Source of the DNA: an uncultured Clostridia bacterium
GTDB taxonomy: Bacteria; Bacillota; Clostridia; Oscillospirales; Acutalibacteraceae
Length of the DNA: 64,000 nt
Direction: 5' to 3'
Assembly: GCA_946182865.1 (NCBI GenBank)
Contig: CAMHAV010000001.1
Location: 1 to 64,000, forward strand
The notes beneath the pieces are model-generated. The model saw nothing but the letters and a program-made list of their open reading frames with translations. It was not told the origin of the DNA and made no database searches. Position 1 is the stretch's first letter; each line of letters begins with the position of its first letter. Positions 57,516-64,000 of this stretch are shown here, piece by piece. A program made the translations under genes and the position numbers.

Positions 57516-58244
57516 TCAGCAGTAAACGGCAACCGCCGTCACATTGTCGCCGCCGCCGTTGGCATTTGCTTTGTCCACCAGCTTGTCAACCGCTTCCTGG
57601 CCGCTGTATGAATAGAGTATCTTATACATTTCCCGTTCGTCCGCGTAATTGGACAAACCGTCGCTGCAAAGCAGGATAATGTCGCCGTCTGTGACGGGGC
57701 ACTCACAGTAATCAATATCCAGCCTCGGCTTGACGCCCAGCGCACGGGTGATCAGATTTTTGCGGGGATGTACCCGTGCCTCCGCTTCGGTCAGCTCGCC
57801 GCGGTCCACCATCACCTGCACCACGGAATGATCGGTGGTGAGCTGCCGCAGATCGCCGCGGGCATACAGATAGGCGCGGCTGTCTCCCGCATGGGCAATG
57901 TACGCCGTCCGGCCGCAGACAATGACCGCCACCACGGTGGTGCCCATGCCGCGCAGAGACAAATCCTCCTGCGCCTGAATATATACCTTGATATTGGCGG
58001 CATTGATGGCACGCCCCAGCAATTCGCGCAATTCGTTGCCCGTCATGCCGCTCTCGTAGTTGGCGGCAATTCTCTCGGCAATCTCCTGCACCGCCGTGCT
58101 GCTCGCCACGTTGCCGCCGTTGGCGCCGCCCATGCCGTCGCACACGATGGCCCAGACGTTGCCGTCGGCAAATGTGCCGTGAAGCGCCGCGTCCTGGTTG
58201 GAGCTTCTGACCATGCCGGTATCCGTTTTACTGAATATTTCCAT
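57516..58244 (-). CDS. prpC: PP2C Ser/Thr phosphatase (Stp1/PrpC)
   Basis: MEIFSKTDTGMVRSSNQDA; VCDGMGGANGGNVAS; ILLCSDGLSNY. Start at 58244. Confidence 0.94.
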   Translation of the reverse strand: MEIFSKTDTGMVRSSNQDAALHGTFADGNVWAIVCDGMGGANGGNVASSTAVQEIAERIAANYESGMTGNELRELLGRAINAANIKVYIQAQEDLSLRGMGTTVVAVIVCGRTAYIAHAGDSRAYLYARGDLRQLTTDHSVVQVMVDRGELTEAEARVHPRKNLITRALGVKPRLDIDYCECPVTDGDIILLCSDGLSNYADEREMYKILYSYSGQEAVDKLVDKANANGGGDNVTAVAVYC

Positions 58245-59289
58245 CGGATTCCTCCTTTTGCTTGCGGCGCAGTTGACCGCAGGACGCGTTGATGTCAGCG
58301 CCCAAGGTTCTGCGGACAGTGGCGGTAATGCCCCGCGCCTCGAGTATCTTGATAAACTGTTGTATCTGCTTGGGGGATGAACGCTCATAGGAATTTCCCT
58401 TTACCGTGTTGACCGGAATGAGGTTGACATGACAGAGCATACCCTTTAGTTTCTGCGCCAGTTCACGGGCGCAGGCGTCGGTGTCGTTTTTCCCCTTAAT
58501 GAGCGAATATTCAAATGAGATGCGTCGGTGGGTCGCCTCCGCGTATCGGCGGCAGGCTTCGAGCAGCTCATCGACCTTCCATTTGTTGTTGATGGGCATC
58601 ATCTCGCCGCGTAGTTCATCGTTGGGCGCGTGCAGTGAAATCGACAGCGTAAACTGCGGCTTCATCTCGATGAGACGGTTGATTTTATCCACCACGCCGC
58701 AGGTGGAAAGCGAAATGTGCCGCATACCGATGCCCACGCCGTCCCGATCGGAAACCAGCTCCAGAAAGCGCATGACGTTGTCAAAATTATCGAGCGGCTC
58801 GCCCATTCCCATAAGAACGATGTTGGATATGCGGATGTCGTTGTCCCGCTGCGCCGTGGTGATCTGTGACAGCATTTCGGAGGGATGCAGGTTTCTGGCA
58901 AGTCCCCCCATGCCCGTGGCGCAGAATTTGCAGCCCATCCGGCAGCCCGCCTGCGTGGAAATACAGATGGTGTAGCCGTGGTGATACTGCATGACAACGC
59001 TCTCGATGTATTCTCCGTCATGCAGGCGAAACAGGTATTTTATGGTACCATCATACGCCGAAACCAGCTTTTTTTCAATGGTTACGCCGTAGATGTAATA
59101 ATTTTGTAACAATGTGCTGCGCAAATCCTTGGAAATATTGGTCATTTCGTCAAAAGATTCCGCGCCTTTTGCCTGGAGCCAGCCATACACCTGATCGGCG
59201 CGGAATTTCGGCAGTCCCAGCCCGCGGAAGCTCTCGACCATTTCAGGCTTGGTCATGGATTTGATGTCCGCCTTGTCCTCCAAATGCAC
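58228..59289 (-). CDS. rlmN: 23S rRNA (adenine-C2)-methyltransferase RlmN
   Basis: Radical SAM CRMGCKFCATG; MGMGEPLDNFDNV. Confidence 0.97.
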   Translation of the reverse strand: MHLEDKADIKSMTKPEMVESFRGLGLPKFRADQVYGWLQAKGAESFDEMTNISKDLRSTLLQNYYIYGVTIEKKLVSAYDGTIKYLFRLHDGEYIESVVMQYHHGYTICISTQAGCRMGCKFCATGMGGLARNLHPSEMLSQITTAQRDNDIRISNIVLMGMGEPLDNFDNVMRFLELVSDRDGVGIGMRHISLSTCGVVDKINRLIEMKPQFTLSISLHAPNDELRGEMMPINNKWKVDELLEACRRYAEATHRRISFEYSLIKGKNDTDACARELAQKLKGMLCHVNLIPVNTVKGNSYERSSPKQIQQFIKILEARGITATVRRTLGADINASCGQLRRKQKEESDGNIQ

Positions 59290-59311
59290 TCAGCTCCTTT
59301 TTATCTGTGTT

Positions 59312-60688
59312 TTATGTTTTTCTTCTCACGGCGGAAATAAAGAATCCGTCGGTATCCGCTATAAAGGGGAACACCGTGAGCATATAATCGGGTTCGTGTA
59401 TGACCCGCTCGATTCCCTGCGGCAAATGCAGCGCGCAAGGCTCGAATTCCGGGTGCTTTTGCAGAAATGCCCCTATCACGTCGCCGTTTTCGGCGGGATG
59501 CAGCGTGCAGGTGGAGTAAATCAGCCGACCGCCGGGCTTGACCAGCTTTGCGGCATTCTCCAGAATCTCGGATTGCAGCGCCGGAAGCTGTCCGATTTCC
59601 TCCTGCGCTTTCTGCTTGATGTCAGGCTTGCGGCGGATGATGCCCAGCCCCGAACAGGGAACGTCACACAGCACCAGATCGGCGCAGTCTGTTTCAACGT
59701 TTTCCGCCAGCGCGTCCCGCACCCGTGCCGTGATACAGTGCAATCCCAGACGGGCCGCGCCGTCCGCAATCAGCTTGACGCGATGGGGATGCAGGTCGCA
59801 GGAAACTACCTGCCCCTTGTCCCCCATCAGCTCCGCCAGCGTGAACGACTTGCCGCCGGGCGCGGCGCAAACGTCGTAAACCACGTCGCCGCTTTTGGGG
59901 GAAGCAAGCAGACAGCAGAGCTGCGACGAGCCGTCCTGCACATGGAATTCGCCCCGCGCATAGGGCGGCAACTCCCTCACCGCGCCGGTGCTTTCCAGCA
60001 GCAGGCAGTCGGGCAGAACCTGCGAAGCCGCCGCTTTCACGCCGCTGTCCGCAAAGGACGCTTGGAGCGCGTCGGATGTGGTGATGACGGTATTCACCCG
60101 CGCGAAGAGGGGCGGACGTTCGGCAAGGGTCGGGAGAAGCTTCTCACAAACGGCAATGCCGTATGCCTTGCTCCACAATTCTACCAGCCACATCGGGCAG
60201 GAATACCGCACACAGAGATAGAGCAGCGGGTCTTTTTGTCGGTCGGGCAGACTGACCTGCTTGCCGTCGCGGATGAAATGACGCAGCAGTCCGTTGATAA
60301 AGCCCGTGGCGCGGAACAGCTTCAGTTTTTTCGCCAGCTTGACGCTCTCGTTGACCGCCGCCGCGTCGGGCGTGTCGAGAAAGGCCATCTGATAAACAGC
60401 CATGCGCAGCAGGCAGCGGACTTCCGGTTCCAGCCGCGCGCCGTCCTTGGTATAGCTGCTTATAACATGGTCAAGGTAACCGACGTTTTCGAGTACGCCG
60501 TAGACCAGCTTGGTGACAAACGCCTTGTCGCGCGGCTCCAGCTTGACGCCGTTCAGAGCCGCGTTCAGGGCGATATTCGAGTAGCCGCCCTCCCCCTCCA
60601 CGCGCATGAGCACCTTGTAGGCAGTCATGCGCGGATTGGGGGAAACAGGAGCAGGCTGCTTCCGGTTCGGATGTTCTGTCATGGTCAT
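59312..60688 (-). CDS. rsmB: 16S rRNA (cytosine-967-C5)-methyltransferase RsmB
   Basis: VCAAPGGKSFTLAELM; CDVPCSGLGIIRRKPDIK; YSTCTLHPAEN. Confidence 0.95.
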   Translation of the reverse strand: MTMTEHPNRKQPAPVSPNPRMTAYKVLMRVEGEGGYSNIALNAALNGVKLEPRDKAFVTKLVYGVLENVGYLDHVISSYTKDGARLEPEVRCLLRMAVYQMAFLDTPDAAAVNESVKLAKKLKLFRATGFINGLLRHFIRDGKQVSLPDRQKDPLLYLCVRYSCPMWLVELWSKAYGIAVCEKLLPTLAERPPLFARVNTVITTSDALQASFADSGVKAAASQVLPDCLLLESTGAVRELPPYARGEFHVQDGSSQLCCLLASPKSGDVVYDVCAAPGGKSFTLAELMGDKGQVVSCDLHPHRVKLIADGAARLGLHCITARVRDALAENVETDCADLVLCDVPCSGLGIIRRKPDIKQKAQEEIGQLPALQSEILENAAKLVKPGGRLIYSTCTLHPAENGDVIGAFLQKHPEFEPCALHLPQGIERVIHEPDYMLTVFPFIADTDGFFISAVRRKT

Positions 60689-61467
60689 CTTCTTCTGCTT
60701 CTGCCGCCGCTGACGATGAGGAAGATGCGCAGCAGGCTGGCAAGCGAAGTAATCAGCGCCGCCACATAGGTCATAGCGGCCGCGGTCAGCACCTTGCGCA
60801 CGCCCTTGGCGTCCTCGTCGCTGGCGATGCCGAGCGAACGAATCTGCTTCATGGCGCGGGCGCTGGCGTTGAATTCCACCGGCAGCGTGACAAGCTGGAA
60901 GACGGTCACGGTGGAGTAGAGAATCACGCCGAGATAGGCAAGCCAGAGCATCTGGCTCAGCACCAGTCCGATCAGAATGAGGAACATGGAAATGCTGGAA
61001 CCGAAATTGGTAATGGGAATAATCGCGGAACGCACCTTGTTGGGAAAATAATGCTCCGCGTGCTGGATGGCGTGTCCCACCTCATGCGCCGCAATGCCGA
61101 TGGAGGCAATGGAGGTGCCGCTGTACACATCGGGCGAAAGATTGACCGTGTTGGTGGTGGGATTGAAATTATCGGTGAGCTGTCCCTGCACCATGGTGAT
61201 CGGCACATAATGGAGTCCGTGGCTGTCGAGAATCATGCGCGCCGCCTGAGCGCCCGTCAAACCGCGTGAATTGGGGATTTTGGCGTATTTGTTATACGCC
61301 GACTTGACTCTCGCCTGCGCGATGAGGGCGATGATCATGGCGGGAATGACCAGCAGAATATAATAGTAATCAATGCCGAATCCGTAATAGCCGCCGCCAA
61401 TCATCGCGTTGTTGGTGTCGCTGTATTGTTGTGCGCCCTGCGCAAGCAGGGTCAATGCTTCAAACAT
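60685..61467 (-). CDS. YugP-like zinc metallopeptidase
   Basis: GIAAHEVGHAIQHAEHY (HExxH-like) in a membrane protein. Confidence 0.9.
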   Translation of the reverse strand: MFEALTLLAQGAQQYSDTNNAMIGGGYYGFGIDYYYILLVIPAMIIALIAQARVKSAYNKYAKIPNSRGLTGAQAARMILDSHGLHYVPITMVQGQLTDNFNPTTNTVNLSPDVYSGTSIASIGIAAHEVGHAIQHAEHYFPNKVRSAIIPITNFGSSISMFLILIGLVLSQMLWLAYLGVILYSTVTVFQLVTLPVEFNASARAMKQIRSLGIASDEDAKGVRKVLTAAAMTYVAALITSLASLLRIFLIVSGGRSRRR

Positions 61468-61483
61468 ATTTTAGCCATCCTTT

Positions 61484-62410
61484 CTATTGTAAAATCGTCC
61501 CTGTTGTGATTTGGTGTCCTCTGAGATAATCCTGCGCGTTCATGCGCTTTTTCCCTTCCGCCTGGATTTCGAGAAGTTCCACCGCGCCCTCACCGCACTG
61601 CACGGTGAGCGGGTCGAGCGAGATGATTTCGCCGCACGCCGCCGTCTCGCTGTCTTGCGCCGCCATGGCGGAACGGTGAAGTTTCAGCTTCTTGCCCTCC
61701 AGCACAGCGGTGGCCACCGGCCACGGAGAAAGTCCCCGAATCTGATCGTGTATCTCCTTGGCGCTCCTGTGCCAATCCACCGCGCACAGCTCCTTGGTGA
61801 GCATTTTGGCGTAGCAGCTCTGGCTGTCGTCCTGCTTTTGGGGCATAAGCGCGCCCTGTTCCAGCGCCGCCAGCGTATCGACAATCAGCTTTGCGCCCAT
61901 CAGGGAAAGACGGTCGTGCAGTTGACCCGCCGTTTCGTCCGGGTCAATCGCCGTCTCGCACTTCATGAGCATATCGCCCGTGTCAAGCCCCACATCCATC
62001 TGCATGGTCGTCACGCCTGTCTTGGACTCGCCGTCAATGACGCTCCACTGAATCGGCGCCGCGCCGCGGTACTTCGGCAGCAGCGACGCGTGGACATTAA
62101 TGCAGCCGTACTTCGGCGCTTCAAGGATTTCTTTGGGCAGAATCTTGCCGTAAGCGATAACCACTGCCACATCGGGCTGAATGTCCTTGAAGATTTGCAG
62201 CGCCTCGCCGTCCTTCATCGTGGTAGGCTGATAGACGGGAATGCCGTGCTCCAGCGCCTTGACCTTGACAGGCGGCGGGGTCAGGGTGTAGCCTCTGCCC
62301 TTGGGCTTGTCGGGTTGCGAGAACACCGCCGCGATTTCATGCCCCGCTGCCAGCAGCGCATCAATGGCGGGCGCGGAAAAATCGGGAGTTCCCATAAATA
62401 TCAATCTCAT
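61484..62410 (-). CDS. fmt: Methionyl-tRNA formyltransferase
   Basis: MRLIFMGTPDFSAPAIDALL; SLLPKYRGAAPIQWSVIDGESKTGVTTMQM. Start at 62410. Confidence 0.96.
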   Translation of the reverse strand: MRLIFMGTPDFSAPAIDALLAAGHEIAAVFSQPDKPKGRGYTLTPPPVKVKALEHGIPVYQPTTMKDGEALQIFKDIQPDVAVVIAYGKILPKEILEAPKYGCINVHASLLPKYRGAAPIQWSVIDGESKTGVTTMQMDVGLDTGDMLMKCETAIDPDETAGQLHDRLSLMGAKLIVDTLAALEQGALMPQKQDDSQSCYAKMLTKELCAVDWHRSAKEIHDQIRGLSPWPVATAVLEGKKLKLHRSAMAAQDSETAACGEIISLDPLTVQCGEGAVELLEIQAEGKKRMNAQDYLRGHQITTGTILQ

Positions 62411-62474
62411 TGGAATGCACCTTCTTCCTTTGAAAGTAACGCTTTCTTTACTGTCTTGACCGAAAACGGCAAAA

Positions 62475-62975
62475 TTATGCTTCCTGCTCTTCTCCGTTTT
62501 CTTCTTCCTGCTCCTCCAGCTCGGAGGGATCCACCATGCGGATGACCTTGTCAATGTAAAGCGTGCCGTCAAGATGGTCGGTTTCGTGGCTGGCGCAGGA
62601 GGCAAAGAGTCCCTCTCCCTCGATCTCGTACAAATCGCCGTTGCGGTCGCGATAGCGCATTCTGACGTATTCGGGACGTTTGAGAATGCCCCACTGACCG
62701 GGGATGGAAAGACAGCCTTCCATGCATTCCTGCTCGCCCCTGCGTTCGATAATTTCGGGGTTGATCATTTCGATGGGGCCGTCGCCCATGTCAATGATGA
62801 TCACGCGGCGGAGAATGCCCACCTGCGGCGCGGCCAGTCCAACGCCCTTGGCTTCGGCCAGCGTTTCTTTCATATCATCCAGCAGCGTCCACAGTTTTTC
62901 ATTATATTCGGTCACAGGACGGCATTTCTTGCGCAGAACGCTGTCGCCCTCCTTGACAATTTGTCTGAGTGCCAC
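62475..62975 (-). CDS. def: Peptide deformylase
   Basis: GVGLAAPQVGI; EGCLSIPG; CASHETDHLDG. Confidence 0.96.
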   Translation of the reverse strand: MALRQIVKEGDSVLRKKCRPVTEYNEKLWTLLDDMKETLAEAKGVGLAAPQVGILRRVIIIDMGDGPIEMINPEIIERRGEQECMEGCLSIPGQWGILKRPEYVRMRYRDRNGDLYEIEGEGLFASCASHETDHLDGTLYIDKVIRMVDPSELEEQEEENGEEQEA

Positions 62976-63044
62976 GGTAAATCAATCCTTTCAAATATAT
63001 ATTCTTATATATTCAGCGTTCCGAGTAAAAAAAACGCTTCGCAA

Positions 63045-63065
63045 TTTCACACTTCACATTTCACA
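63045..63065 (-). repeat. TGTGAAR heptamer tandem repeat (3 units)
   Basis: Minus-strand TGTGAAA TGTGAAG TGTGAAA; the first unit contains the priA stop codon. Confidence 0.9.
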
Positions 63066-64000
63066 CTGATAAAGGGTTAAGGTCGGCATAACAGGTGATG
63101 TCCTTATAAGCGGGCAGTCCGCCGAACTCACAGAGCAGCAGGTGCATCAGCTGACGGAACCGCGCGTTGTTGCGGCACTTGAGAATGATCTTGTAGCGGT
63201 ATCTGCCGCTGACCTTTTTGACCGCCGCCGGAGATGGCCCCAGCGCCTTGATGGGCAGATCGGCAAACGACTCGCGCGTGTGTGTTTTGAGCAGCTCCAT
63301 AAAAGCCGCCGCCGCGTCCGCCGTTTTATCGTCGGTATCGCCCACAAACCCCACCATGCAGATATCCGCAAAGGGCGGGTAGAGCATCGCCTTGCGGAGA
63401 ATGATCTCGTTTTGATAAAATTGTTTGTAATCCTGCCCCGCCGCCATGTCAATGACGGGATTGTCAGGCGTCATGGTCTGAATGATGGCGCGTCCCTTGC
63501 TGCTGCCGCGTCCGGCGCGTCCCACCACCTGCGTGAGCAGGGAAAAAGCGCGCTCGTAGCTGCGGAAATCGTCGCTGTAAAGGGTCTGGTCGGCCAGCAG
63601 CACGCCCACCAGCGTGACGCGCTCGAAATTCAGTCCCTTGGCAACCATCTGGGTGCCGATCATGATGTCGTACTGTCCCGCGCCGAAATCTCCTAATTTC
63701 TTGTCATAGGACGAGCGCCGTGTCATCGCGTCCGCGTCCATGCGCAGGATACGGGCTTCTGGAAACAGCCGCGCCAGTTCTTCCTCCGCTTTCTGGGTGC
63801 CGTGTCCCGCAAATCGCAGGTACGGCTCGCCGCAGGAGGGGCAGGCTTTAGGAACGGCGGCGGAATGTCCGCAGTAGTGGCACATCAGCCGCCGGTTGTC
63901 GTGGTGATAGGTCATGGAAACGCTGCAATTCGGGCAGGTAATCACCTGATTGCAGGCACGGCAGGAAACAAAGGTATTGAATCCCCTGCGGTTGTTGAGC
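63061..64000 (-). CDS. priA: Primosomal protein N' PriA (C-terminal part; runs off right edge)
   Basis: CPNCSVSMTYHHDNRRLMCHYCGHSA; GTQMVAKGLNFERVTLVGVLLADQTLYSDDFRSYERAFSLLTQVVGRAGR. Confidence 0.95.
   Translation of the reverse strand, partial: LNNRRGFNTFVSCRACNQVITCPNCSVSMTYHHDNRRLMCHYCGHSAAVPKACPSCGEPYLRFAGHGTQKAEEELARLFPEARILRMDADAMTRRSSYDKKLGDFGAGQYDIMIGTQMVAKGLNFERVTLVGVLLADQTLYSDDFRSYERAFSLLTQVVGRAGRGSSKGRAIIQTMTPDNPVIDMAAGQDYKQFYQNEIILRKAMLYPPFADICMVGFVGDTDDKTADAAAAFMELLKTHTRESFADLPIKALGPSPAAVKKVSGRYRYKIILKCRNNARFRQLMHLLLCEFGGLPAYKDITCYADLNPLSV

Noticed and set aside
59249-60769. 506-aa plus-strand ORF antisense to rsmB
   Set aside because: Antisense shadow of rsmB.

Overview
The window is chromosomal DNA from a Firmicute; gene content and synteny suggest a spore-forming clostridium. 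Roughly the first 7.1 kb is the right-hand part of an integrative/mobilizable element lying against the 3' end of guaA. It carries a DNA adenine methylase cut by the window edge, a MOBP-type relaxase, MobC, TnpV, a RepA-like AAA ATPase, an RHH protein, a tyrosine integrase, Xis and an XRE regulator. The rest is mostly core genome on the minus strand: guaA, purA, feoAB, secA, carAB, dapL/dapF, and the priA-def-fmt-rsmB-rlmN-prpC-prkC-rsgA-thiN cluster. argS, ddl, mreB-like and proS lie on the plus strand. Main findings: (1) a type III toxin-antitoxin locus with a ToxN/AbiQ-family toxin preceded by 2.8 copies of a 35-nt repeat, a consensus promoter and an intrinsic terminator; (2) an unlisted 26-codon spoVM homologue downstream of thiN; (3) two iteron-like arrays and a candidate oriT in the element; (4) a TGTGAAR heptamer repeat at 3' gene ends that supplies the stop codon of two genes; (5) a 5'-truncated BglII/BstYI-like restriction gene beside an intact MT-A70 methylase; (6) symmetric operators around the sdpR-like and padR-like promoters; (7) a T-box leader upstream of proS. 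No rRNA, tRNA or CRISPR array was recognised. All identifications are from reading sequence and protein motifs; no database search was run.
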